From Desulfobulbus rhabdoformis (GTDB lineage Bacteria > Desulfobacterota > Desulfobulbia > Desulfobulbales > Desulfobulbaceae): a stretch of 64,000 nucleotides of DNA. A program made the position numbers and the translations under genes. This document shows, piece by piece, positions 39,156 through 47,685 of this stretch (the first letter of the stretch is position 1; each line of letters starts with the position of its first letter). Location: contig NZ_JAFFQA010000005.1 of assembly GCF_016919065.1 (NCBI RefSeq), forward strand, positions 112,319 to 176,318, in the 5' to 3' direction. The notes beneath the pieces were generated by a model. The model saw only the letters and a program-made list of their open reading frames with translations, was not told the DNA's origin and made no database searches.

Positions 39156-39800
39156 GTGCCTGCTCATATTCCAGAGAATCTTGAAGAAATCGTCACCGAG
39201 TACAATCGGCTGTGGCAACTGATGCCCAAGCTCCACCGCAACATTGCCCGCATGGCCGATAAGACCGCGATGAAAGCCTGCGCCAAACGCCTTGGAGTGA
39301 CCACCAAAAGTGGCAAAAAGCTCGGTATGAGCTTTGAAACCGAATACGAAACCGATCTTTTCCAGGATTATCTTATCTATATGTATCGGCCACGCGGATT
39401 CAGCCTGGCCCGCAAGATGCGCAACCGCAAGCCTTACCCTGAAGGCAGTGATGAGCAAAAGCTCCTGGAAAACATGCAGCAGGCCAGATTTTCTCTGTTC
39501 TGGGTCAAAGAACTCATCGAAGACAGCGGCATGGTGGTTTTGGATGTGATCACAGGAGAGGAGCTGTTCGTCCTTGATCAGACCCTGCCGCAACAGGACG
39601 TGACCGGACTGCTGGCAGCCTTTCGCATCTTTCCCTTTGGCGATGTCTGGATGCACACCGGCGCAAGCATGGCCTTTGGCATAATCAAAGACCCCAAAGA
39701 CCTCAAGCCCACCAATCGCAGGCTGAGTGAGAAAGAAGAACAACTCTTCAACGAGGAGAATTTTGCCCGGTGGCGGGCCTTTATACGCTCACAAAAATAA
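39156..39800 (+). CDS. Conserved hypothetical protein, 214 residues
   Basis: A soluble, highly charged alpha/beta protein with an N-terminal basic helix region (KLHRNIARMADKTAMKACAKRLGV) and a C-terminal sheet-rich part (GMVVLDVITGEELFVLD, FPFGDVWMHTGASMAFG). I do not recognise a named domain. GTG 39156 has TGAGGAGA 5 bases upstream, which supports real translation. It is convergent with the methyltransferase-like gene, with a 1-base gap. Confidence 0.7.
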   Translation: MPAHIPENLEEIVTEYNRLWQLMPKLHRNIARMADKTAMKACAKRLGVTTKSGKKLGMSFETEYETDLFQDYLIYMYRPRGFSLARKMRNRKPYPEGSDEQKLLENMQQARFSLFWVKELIEDSGMVVLDVITGEELFVLDQTLPQQDVTGLLAAFRIFPFGDVWMHTGASMAFGIIKDPKDLKPTNRRLSEKEEQLFNEENFARWRAFIRSQK

Positions 39801-39801
39801 G

Positions 39802-40401
39802 CTACCACCTCCAGGGGAAAAACATCGGAGTGCGACGACAGTAGTCCAGGTACTCTTCTCCGATTTGCGCCACCATTTTGCGCTCTTCAAGAAAGGCTCC
39901 CAAGATCAGGTAGCCACTGAGCAAGAGGCGGGTGACAAGGGTTACATCGGTTATTCCCGGAAGCCCCCAAAGAAGAGCGACGCCACCACTGTACCAGGGA
40001 TGACGCACATAGCTCAGAATGCCGCCGGTATACAGTGACGGCGGCTTCACCGAGCGATTCTGCCTATAATCCCGCCACTGTCGCAGCCCAAGAAAATCCT
40101 GCATATTGTACGAACGCATCCCGCCGACAAACAGCAACAGCGCATAAAGCAAAAGCACAAAACGCAGCATCTGCACCCATAAGGGAAAGGGACCGAGAGG
40201 CTCCTGGGGTACAGATGCCGTGTACCAAAGAACCGGCACCAGGGTAGAGGTAGACAGGATGATGTACAGAAGCCTGTACCCCCCCTGCCAGACGCCTCCC
40301 CTCTTTTTTACCCAGCGTTGTACACCGGCTGTGATGAACAGGCTGTGCAGGAAACACCAGCCCGACCAGAGCAAGACGAGGGGAATGAGAGCACTGTTCA
40401 T
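39802..40401 (-). CDS. Isoprenylcysteine carboxyl methyltransferase/NnrU-like membrane protein
   Basis: 199 residues with about five helices. The C-terminal signature of the ICMT/phospholipid methyltransferase-like family is clear: YVRHPWYSGGVALLWG and EERKMVAQIGEEYLDYCRRTPMFFP. The bacterial homologues methylate small thiols, lipids or unknown substrates with SAM. It ends beside a convergent gene and begins 33 bases after the stop of the cytochrome operon, so it may be the last gene of that operon. Confidence 0.78.
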   Translation of the reverse strand: MNSALIPLVLLWSGWCFLHSLFITAGVQRWVKKRGGVWQGGYRLLYIILSTSTLVPVLWYTASVPQEPLGPFPLWVQMLRFVLLLYALLLFVGGMRSYNMQDFLGLRQWRDYRQNRSVKPPSLYTGGILSYVRHPWYSGGVALLWGLPGITDVTLVTRLLLSGYLILGAFLEERKMVAQIGEEYLDYCRRTPMFFPWRW

Positions 40402-40434
40402 TCCCTCACCGTGATGGCCGTTTCGTTCTTCCTG

Positions 40435-42981
40435 CTACTCATTGCGGAATGCTCGCAAGGAGTTGGGATGATGCATCTCATCTTCCATTGCAATGGTGTG
40501 GCAGAGCTGGCAATTTTCATTGGCCCCAAGGGGCAGTCGGTTATCCTGATACTGCATGGGTTGCAGCACGTCGAGCATTTCTCCATAGGGGTTGTCCGCC
40601 GGATAGACCGCATGTGGGCTGGAGTGACAGGTCGCGCAAAAGATGCGTCCGCTTTCATCGGTGCGGTTTTGATACAGCCCCTCACCATTCTCGGTAAACG
40701 CCTGCACAAGGGTATCAGTCTCCGGTGGCTCAAATTCGACATGACAATGCAGACAGTCGGGCTGCTGGATCCAAGGGCTGCGAGGCTCTATGGCCTCCAC
40801 AGAGCTGACTGCCTGGGCAGGCAGGCGCTGCATCAAGGCACGGGCACGTTCTTTGCCTGCCTGGAGTTCTTTTTTCAACAATCCCAGAGCCTGATCCTCA
40901 AGCACACCATGACAACTTGTGCATTCAAGGCCAAAAGCAGCATGAATATCCCGAAACATACGGGTGGAGCCGGTTAGGCTTGAAGGATGGCAAAAATTAC
41001 AGGCCGCCTCTCCCCTGCCCCGTAAATAATTTGCATGAAATCCGTGAATGGCCGCAGAAAGGTTGAGCGCTCGCCCGTTTCCTTTGGCCTGGAAGCGGCT
41101 GTCTGCATGACAGTCCCGGCACCGGACCATCTCCCCCTTTTGCGCCTGCAGGGTAAGATCTGTTCCGCTGAACTGGTCATGCATAGCTAAAATATTGAAT
41201 GCGGTCGAACGCCCAAGCCCAGCCTTCTGGCCCAATTCCGGAGAACTGCCGTGGCAGGTTGAGCAGCCAATTTCCGTGGAGACGGGCAAGACCACCTTGG
41301 TGGTGGCCAGGATCGTGCCTTCCATGTCGCGTGCGGTGACAACCAGCACGGGATAGGGATCAAATCCACCCGAACCTGCTGGATTATAGACAATGTTTTC
41401 GGCAATAAAATAATCGTCACGAGACTCCATCTCACCACTGAGGGTGCCTGCATCCGCCCCCTCGATCCTATAACTCACCAAGACATCTTCACTGATGATT
41501 TCCGGCAACTCACCGCGCTCCAGAAGCTGTGCACGTAACTCGGCTTTGGGCGGGAGCAAAGAGAGCACTCCGTCGATCTCAGCCACATGTTTCATTCCCA
41601 CAGGACTCCAGACCGAGAGCAGATACGCATTGTTTTCCGCATCAAAGTCGGGCAACGCGACCTCCTTTGCCGGTAATTGAGCTGGCGGCAAATCATACCG
41701 ACCAACCAGCCTCTCTGTAATAAAAGCAGCAAGTGCACTACGCTCTAAAGCCGTGCCGGCAAAGGGCGGCATGGAAGGATGAAATACATGCATGCCGCTC
41801 ATCATGGCATCCAAGCCACTGGGGGTATACGGGGCTGCCAGTTTTTTGATATCGCGCATCGGGCCATCAATAGCATGACAGGAAAGACAGAGCAGATTGT
41901 ATATCTCACGTCCTGCCTCGTGTGTATTCTCCTGCGTTACCTGATGATGGGCGACCCATTTCGCCTGGGAAAGGAGCCCAACATCCTGAATGCGATCCAT
42001 ATCTTTTGTCAGAATTGAGGTCGAGTACATCACATCGTAGATGATAAAGGGGCGTCTCCCCCCTTCACGGATGAATTCAAAACAACCGATATAGAGCTGC
42101 CCTACCACAAGCAGACCAAGGGCCAGCAGACGACTGATAAAAGGAGGCAGATGAAAGATACACAAAAGCCCCGCAAAAACCAGAATCGGAGTGGTGTACA
42201 GCATGCCACTGATAAAGGGCTGCATAGAAGGCATGCGGGTGAAGATCAGCTCCTGCACCTCAAGAGGCAATGCCAGACGGTACCACCAGGCTGAAGCCAC
42301 AAAAAGAGCAAAGGGGACCAGAAGCCAGCGGGCAGAGAAGCGAACCATGGAATCTCGCAGCTCACGCTCTTTGAGCCAGGTCGCCGTGACCAAACCAAAA
42401 AGACCGGCGATGATCAGACTTAAAAAGGTACGAAAGGCCAGAGAAGGCCAGAAGCTAGGGTTAAAAAATCCGGAAAAAACATTACCATCCTGGGGCCAGG
42501 TGCCCGGAGTCAGCATAAAATCGATGATGCCGTTAATGAGAAACAGCGACATCCAGGCCGAGAAAAAATAGATCCAGCCCAGCAGCCGATGCTTCCACCC
42601 CACCATACGGCCAAAGGTATAGGCATAGAGAAAGAGGGAGACAATCTCCAAGAGAAAAAAGACCCACTCCATGGCCCAGGCAAAGACAAAGGTATGGATC
42701 AGGATCGAGGTGGCATCTGGATTTAACAATGCGATAATAAACCAGATCCCCACTCCGGTAATAGAGCCTGCCACCATGGTCAGCAGGAGGAAGAACTTGG
42801 CATGCCCTCGAACATAGTCGAGCATGGCCTGGCTTTTTTCACGGGCTGCCTTGCGTTCAGCAAACACCAGAAACAGGCCACCACCTACCGCAAAATGGGA
42901 AATGTAGACATGAAAGACAGCGATAAGGATAATCCATAGACCGCCGCCTGTGGCTGCTAACTGCCAGACAGGATAATTCAT
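40435..42981 (-). CDS. Quinol-oxidase-like membrane cytochrome fused to octaheme c domain (CbcA-like)
   Basis: 848 residues. The N-terminal third (about 1-330) has eight or nine helices resembling cytochrome bd subunit I, with several membrane His. Eight CxxCH haem sites follow: one alone in a mono-haem domain (CLSCH) and seven in the C-terminal region (CSTCH, CRDCH, CNFCH, CTSCH, CLHCH, CATCH, CQLCH). The layout matches Geobacter CbcA-type quinol:cytochrome proteins that send electrons outwards at low potential; I rely on memory for that match. The ATG overlaps the partner gene's stop (ATGA), so they are coupled. Confidence 0.82.
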   Translation of the reverse strand: MNYPVWQLAATGGGLWIILIAVFHVYISHFAVGGGLFLVFAERKAAREKSQAMLDYVRGHAKFFLLLTMVAGSITGVGIWFIIALLNPDATSILIHTFVFAWAMEWVFFLLEIVSLFLYAYTFGRMVGWKHRLLGWIYFFSAWMSLFLINGIIDFMLTPGTWPQDGNVFSGFFNPSFWPSLAFRTFLSLIIAGLFGLVTATWLKERELRDSMVRFSARWLLVPFALFVASAWWYRLALPLEVQELIFTRMPSMQPFISGMLYTTPILVFAGLLCIFHLPPFISRLLALGLLVVGQLYIGCFEFIREGGRRPFIIYDVMYSTSILTKDMDRIQDVGLLSQAKWVAHHQVTQENTHEAGREIYNLLCLSCHAIDGPMRDIKKLAAPYTPSGLDAMMSGMHVFHPSMPPFAGTALERSALAAFITERLVGRYDLPPAQLPAKEVALPDFDAENNAYLLSVWSPVGMKHVAEIDGVLSLLPPKAELRAQLLERGELPEIISEDVLVSYRIEGADAGTLSGEMESRDDYFIAENIVYNPAGSGGFDPYPVLVVTARDMEGTILATTKVVLPVSTEIGCSTCHGSSPELGQKAGLGRSTAFNILAMHDQFSGTDLTLQAQKGEMVRCRDCHADSRFQAKGNGRALNLSAAIHGFHANYLRGRGEAACNFCHPSSLTGSTRMFRDIHAAFGLECTSCHGVLEDQALGLLKKELQAGKERARALMQRLPAQAVSSVEAIEPRSPWIQQPDCLHCHVEFEPPETDTLVQAFTENGEGLYQNRTDESGRIFCATCHSSPHAVYPADNPYGEMLDVLQPMQYQDNRLPLGANENCQLCHTIAMEDEMHHPNSLRAFRNE

Positions 42982-44051
42982 ACCTGGCCCCCTCTGCAGT
43001 TTCTCAGAGTGAACGGCACCATCCAGGTTATCAAGGCCAGGCCGACGATAAAAACCGCAAGAAAGAGATAGAGCGGCGTGAATTCCGGCTTCACTTCAAG
43101 CTCTGCTGGAGAGAACCAGGGCGCCAGAAGTATTTGACGAAGCAGATCCCGAGCCAACACCATGCTCACCATCGTTGCCAGGGTCCACCAGAGTGTTGCC
43201 ACAACACGGCCTGCCAGTCCGGCGCGTATGGCAGGAATGGCGGTTAATATCCCCACGCTCAAGGCTGTGACCAGGGCCTGAGTGTGCAAATTTTCAAAGC
43301 TCAAAGTTCCCTGGGGGAGCGTGAAAAGAAACCAGAGCCCCAGGAGAATATTTGCCATGGTGGCAAAACTGAACCAGCGGCATCCTCTCCGCACCCAATC
43401 CATACCGGTCCAATCTCCCTGTTTCTGCTGCCAGTGAAAATAGAGGGCTATGGCCAGTCCGCCAAGAGCCACCGAACCAAAGACAAAATGGAAATACCGA
43501 GGCACCTGCATGGGATCCTGGAGATTTAAGAGCAGTCCCCGCGGCTCGGAAAAATATCGGGGCCAGGTCGAGGGGTTTTGCATCATGCCGATGTTATTGA
43601 CAAAGGCAAAGGCGATCAATGCAAACAGACTGACGATCACCATGAAAATGGGCAGACGTAGCCAACCAAGTCGACCATAACGGTACTTCAGCAGATAGGA
43701 AAGAGCGTAGGCCGCCACCAGTACGCCTACCAGCGAGAGCCAGTAGGTCGCCATGAGAATGGAGCTGGTATAAAAGAGGTGACCGTACAACACCTGAACA
43801 AAGAGCAGGGGCGCCACGCCAAAATTCACGGTGAAGGCGATAATAAAGGGTAAGGTATGGGAGACAGACTCACTGCAGGGGTTGGCAGTACCGTCTTTTT
43901 GAAAATAACTGATAAAGCCAATGAAGGCAGAGCCAAACATGGTGCTCATCAGCAGGATGTGGACCAGAAAGGTCAACAGCAACAGAACGTGAAACCAACC
44001 CCAGTCCACGGGGATGGCATCTGGGGTAGGTAACAGTGCGGCGGGATCCAT
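42978..44051 (-). CDS. Multi-helix membrane partner subunit (CbcB-like)
   Basis: 357 residues with about nine transmembrane helices and several His in helices (WGWFHVLLLLTFLVHILLM, VPRYFHFVFGSVALGG), plausible b-haem or quinone ligands. It precedes the octaheme gene with an ATGA overlap and probably forms the second membrane subunit of a quinol-oxidising complex. I chose ATG 44051 (MDPAALL), with GGAGG 5-6 bases upstream; the longer start at 44123 lacks such a site. Confidence 0.78.
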   Translation of the reverse strand: MDPAALLPTPDAIPVDWGWFHVLLLLTFLVHILLMSTMFGSAFIGFISYFQKDGTANPCSESVSHTLPFIIAFTVNFGVAPLLFVQVLYGHLFYTSSILMATYWLSLVGVLVAAYALSYLLKYRYGRLGWLRLPIFMVIVSLFALIAFAFVNNIGMMQNPSTWPRYFSEPRGLLLNLQDPMQVPRYFHFVFGSVALGGLAIALYFHWQQKQGDWTGMDWVRRGCRWFSFATMANILLGLWFLFTLPQGTLSFENLHTQALVTALSVGILTAIPAIRAGLAGRVVATLWWTLATMVSMVLARDLLRQILLAPWFSPAELEVKPEFTPLYLFLAVFIVGLALITWMVPFTLRNCRGGQV

Positions 44052-44192
44052 GCAATCCTCCAGTGAGGGTTCTATCACCGATTCCGGCGCTACTCTTGCC
44101 CCGGGGCTGGCCAAAATTTTCATGAGGTACCCGGATTGGCCGGAATTCAGTGAAAAATGGGAGGCAAAGGCGAGAGTAGATCCTTAATTAAA

Positions 44193-44333
44193 GGGTGTCT
44201 TGAATAATTAGATTTTTCAATCAAGGTCAAGGATTGCTGATCATTTCACCGCAGGCATATGACTGATATTCCGAGGATAAAATTCTCAGCAAGACGCAGA
44301 GATTGGCAGAAAAAGCAATTATTCAAGATTCCC
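44193..44333 (+). mobile_element. Family A MITE-like element, copy A7 (no cassette)
   Basis: 141 bp minimal form with TAAA target duplication. Core differs slightly (ATTGCTGATCATTTCACCG). Located upstream of the cytochrome operon. Confidence 0.93.
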
Positions 44334-44692
44334 TAAAGAGCGAAGCAGTCCAGGATGAGCACTCTCAGGGGCCTTTCCTCAACACGAACGAGGCGAACGT
44401 AGTTTGAAAGATTACTCCATTTTTTAGGGCGGAGCAAGAAAGAGCGGATAAATAACGAATATTTAGAGATCCCCCTTGAACAAGGGGGATTGTTGCAATG
44501 TAAACTATGGCGGGGCAGCGAATCTACGGCGTTACCGGCGCAAGCGGCACAGACCGATGCCTAGTTTCGAAGGCATCCCGCAACCGCTTACAAATCCGAG
44601 GCTCCCCGTCCTTTTAGTCTTTCTCCCCTGATTGGTTGCGCGTTGCAACAGTTTCAACACACAGTCCCTACATGTCGGGACGGTTGAATCCT
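44334..44692. other. Gene-free stretch with strong secondary-structure potential
   Basis: Holds a CCCCCTTG...CAAGGGGG hairpin (about 44470-44489). A roughly 100-base block (about 44511-44611) is bounded by GGCGGGG and CCCCGTC and has an inner GATGCCT/AGGCATC hairpin. It could be a small RNA, a REP-type element or the 3' region of purF. I could not fit it to a tRNA (including tRNA-Sec) or another named RNA. Confidence 0.4.
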
Positions 44693-46123
44693 TTAACAGC
44701 CGCAACCGGAGAAAGCTTCCTTGGTAAACTCCTTATCAGGCTCGATGGGATACTCTGCGGTGAAGCAGGCAAGGCAAAACTCTTCTTTGGGCAGCCCCGT
44801 CGCCTCGACAAGTCCCTCGACACTGAGATAGTGCAGAGAGTCCAAACCGAGGTATTCGCAAATGCCTTCAATCGTATTGCCGGCGGCAATCAGTTGGGAG
44901 CTTGAAGGAAAGTCGATCCCATAGTAGCAAGCGTAGCGGGTTGGCGGACAGCTGACCACCATGTGGACCTCGGCGGCTCCAGCACGGCGCAGAGACTGCA
45001 CACGGCTACGGCCAGTTGTTCCACGGACAATGGAATCCTCGACAATGATCACCCGTTTACCGGTGAGTAGCTTGCGAACCGGGTTGAGTTTCACCCGCAC
45101 GGAAAAATCACGCATGGACTGGGTCGGCTGGATAAAGGTCCGCCCGACATAGTGGTTGCGGATCATGCCCATTTCCAGAGGAATGCCAGATGCTTTGGAA
45201 TAGCCGATTGCCGCATAGTTGCCCGAATCGGGAAAGGGCATGACAAAGTCGGCTTCGATCTGCGCTTCACGGGCTAAAATCTCGCCCATACGCTTACGGG
45301 CTGCATAGACATTGAAACCAAAGACGTCGCTGTCCGGTCGGGCAAAGTAGACATGTTCGAAAATACAGTAACTTTTCTGCGCAGGCGCCCAAGGGAAAAG
45401 TGAGGTCAGGCCATCTTTATTGATGATCAACGCCTCTCCAGGTTCGATATCACGAATATACTCAGCCTCAATCAGGTCGAGAGCGCAGGTCTCCGATGCC
45501 ACCACATGGCCACCGTTATCCAGCACGCCCAGGCAAAGCGGCCGGAACCCATTGGGATCACGAATGGCAATCATGGTATCGGGTGTCATCAGGAGCAGAG
45601 AATAGGCCCCCTGAATGCAGGAGAAGGTGGTTTTGATCGCCTCCTGCAGACCACGATCCATGTGGCGAGCCATGAGGTGAATCACAATCTCTGAGTCCAT
45701 GGTGGTCTGGAAGATTGATCCCTGCTGCTCAAGATGGCGCCGCAAAGCGATAGAATTCACCAAGTTGCCGTTATGGGCCACAGAAATTTGCAACCCCTTA
45801 TGGGTTGCCATGAACGGCTGCGTGTTGACTATGCTGGACTCACCGGTGGTGGAGTAACGAACATGACCAGAGGCCAGGTGCCCGGTCAAGCGCTGCAAGG
45901 TCGCCTCGCTGAACACATCAGCTACAAGGCCCATGGCTTTATGGAGATTGACTTTCTCACCGTCTCCAGCGACGATGCCCGCGCTCTCCTGGCCGCGATG
46001 TTGCAGAGCGTACAGGCCAAAGTACACCAGCTTTGCTGCATCCTGGTGGCCAAAAACGCCACAGATGCCGCATTCGTGCTTGGGTTTGGCCGAATTGTCA
46101 TGTTCTGGTACGTACGTATTCAT
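44693..46123 (-). CDS. purF: Amidophosphoribosyltransferase PurF
   Basis: 476 residues; catalyses the first committed step of purine synthesis (PRPP + Gln to phosphoribosylamine). A 17-residue propeptide precedes the nucleophile Cys (HECGICGVFG). The glutaminase motif LQHRGQESAG and the PRPP-binding VIIVEDSIVRGTTG are intact. The C-terminal Cys residues (CLACF, SGCGC) and others fit the [4Fe-4S] B. subtilis-like class, typical of anaerobes. ATG 46123 is preferred over an upstream TTG (46174). Confidence 0.96.
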   Translation of the reverse strand: MNTYVPEHDNSAKPKHECGICGVFGHQDAAKLVYFGLYALQHRGQESAGIVAGDGEKVNLHKAMGLVADVFSEATLQRLTGHLASGHVRYSTTGESSIVNTQPFMATHKGLQISVAHNGNLVNSIALRRHLEQQGSIFQTTMDSEIVIHLMARHMDRGLQEAIKTTFSCIQGAYSLLLMTPDTMIAIRDPNGFRPLCLGVLDNGGHVVASETCALDLIEAEYIRDIEPGEALIINKDGLTSLFPWAPAQKSYCIFEHVYFARPDSDVFGFNVYAARKRMGEILAREAQIEADFVMPFPDSGNYAAIGYSKASGIPLEMGMIRNHYVGRTFIQPTQSMRDFSVRVKLNPVRKLLTGKRVIIVEDSIVRGTTGRSRVQSLRRAGAAEVHMVVSCPPTRYACYYGIDFPSSSQLIAAGNTIEGICEYLGLDSLHYLSVEGLVEATGLPKEEFCLACFTAEYPIEPDKEFTKEAFSGCGC

Positions 46124-46200
46124 AGTTACTGCCTGCGATATGGTAAGGGTGCTTTGTTTATTCCAAGCCCGCAAGAAACCGAGAATTAGAAGAATCGTTT

Positions 46201-46227
46201 ATTATAAAACAAGGCCATGATGCACAA
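46201..46227 (-). promoter_or_regulatory. Possible purF promoter
   Basis: On the minus strand TTGTGC, 15 bases, TATAAT, about 80 bases before purF. The -10 is perfect but spacing is short. Confidence 0.35.
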
Positions 46228-46310
46228 GCATCGGCGATAAGTGTTTGTTTCGCGAGGAAACACAGCCCGGAAAATTGCCTTGTAGCTTCTTTGCATAAAC
46301 AACAAAAATT

Positions 46311-46345
46311 GTAAGGGCACAAAGAACATATCCTTGTGCCCTTAC
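46311..46345. terminator. Hairpin in the purF-selD intergenic region
   Basis: GTAAGGGCACAA and CTTGTGCCCTTAC pair almost perfectly. On the minus strand it is followed by AATTTTTG. No minus-strand gene lies to the right, so it could terminate stray transcription or be a leader structure upstream of purF. Confidence 0.5.
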
Positions 46346-46467
46346 AATAATCGAATCATTTTTCGCAAAGAAGATTATTTACAACCAGATTACACGTTTT
46401 TTTTCAAGGAAATATCGGGTATCCTCAAGAAATAGTGATATCCATCTAATCTCTTTTATCTGAATCC

Positions 46468-47532
46468 ATGAGCACAACACCGATCAAACTGACCAGTACC
46501 GTCAAAGCTGCTGGTTGAGCTGCCAAACTCGGCCCAGGGGACCTGGGTCAAATATTATGCGGGCTTGACCTGCCGCAAGATCCCAATCTGCTGGTTGGCA
46601 CCAAAACCAGCGACGACGCCGGGGTGTATCGTCTTAACGACGAGACTGCGCTCATCCAGACCGTGGATTTTTTCACACCCATTGTCGACGATCCTTTTGA
46701 CTTTGGCCGCATTGCCGCGACCAACAGCCTCTCGGACGTTTACGCCATGGGGGGAAAGCCACTTTTGTGCATGAATATTCTGGCCTGCCCCACCAAGAGT
46801 ATGGCCCCCGAACTCTTTCGCCAGGTGGTTGAAGGCGGCCTGGAGAAAATCCGCGAAGCCGGTGCCTTGCTTGTTGGAGGCCACTCCATTGAGGATACCG
46901 AGCTGAAGTACGGCCTTTCCGTCACAGGGCTGGTTCATCCTGAGCTGATACTGCAAAACGGTGGGGCTCAACCAGGGGATCTGCTCCTGTTGACCAAACC
47001 ATTGGGCACCGGCATTCTCTCCACAGCTATTAAGGGCGAACTCACCGATGCGACCACAGAAGCCAAGCTCGTTGAGTTGCTGGCCACACTCAACCGGTTG
47101 CCCATGGAACTGCTGAACAACACCCCCTGTCTGCGTGCAGGGGTGCACGGCTGTACCGATATCACCGGTTTTGGCCTCTTTGGGCACCTCCATGAGATGG
47201 CCGAGGCAGCAAACACCTCCATGCACATCCAAGCCAAGCAACTGCCCCTATTTATGGGCGCCCGCGATTTTGCCGACATGGGGATCATCCCTGAAGGGGC
47301 CTATCGCAACCGTGATTTTTATCGTCAGTGGGTCCGCTCTTCTCTGCCGGAAATGGACTCGCTGGAATTAATTGGTTACGATCCCCAGACATCCGGTGGC
47401 TTGCTTCTCTCCCTGACCCCAGAAACCGCAGATCAACTCCTGGAAGCCCTTCATCAGGCAAAATACCTTCCCGAGTGCCGTATCATCGGCCGCGTGGAGG
47501 CAGGCGATCCCGGAATCATCTTTTTAGACTAA
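46468..47532 (+). CDS. selD: Selenide, water dikinase SelD, a selenoprotein (TGA codon 17 read as Sec)
   Basis: 354 residues; makes selenophosphate from selenide and ATP for selenocysteine synthesis. From ATG 46468 the frame runs MSTTPIKLTSTVKAAG, TGA (46516-46518), then AAKLGPGDLGQIL. This aligns with the E. coli start (RLTQYSHGAGCGCK), with Sec at the active-site Cys position, followed by the conserved Lys. The rest is canonical: VDFFTPIVDDPFDFGRIAATN, AMGGKP, GGHSIEDTE, DPQTSGG. The first ATG after the TGA is 46624, which would remove the active site. No Shine-Dalgarno is evident; the start overlaps a family C-like motif. Confidence 0.93.
46516..46549 (+). promoter_or_regulatory. Putative bacterial SECIS hairpin in selD
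   Basis: After the TGA, GGCCCAGG (46531-46538) pairs with CCTGGGTC (46542-46549) around a GGA loop. An 8-bp stem with G at the loop start, about 20 bases after the UGA, fits the bSECIS rules for SelB recruitment. Confidence 0.7.
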
Positions 47533-47533
47533 C

Positions 47534-47674
47534 GGGAATCTTGAATAATTGCTTTTTCTTCCAATCCCGGCGTCACGCTTAAAATTTTATCCTCGGAATA
47601 TCATATATATGCCTGCGGTAAAATTTTGCGCAATCCTTGGCCTTGATTGAAAAATCTAATTATTCAAGCCCCCC
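47534..47674 (-). mobile_element. Family A MITE-like element, copy A8 (no cassette, reverse)
   Basis: 141 bp, right end altered to TTCAAGCCCCCC. Perfect TAAC target duplication, whose left copy contains the selD stop codon TAA. Confidence 0.92.
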
Positions 47675-47685
47675 TAACACCTGAA

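Noticed and set aside
44511..44611. tRNA-Sec (selC) or another tRNA on the minus strand
   Set aside because: Acceptor pairing needs a bulge, the anticodon-like hairpin has an 8- to 10-base loop and no TCA anticodon is placed correctly.
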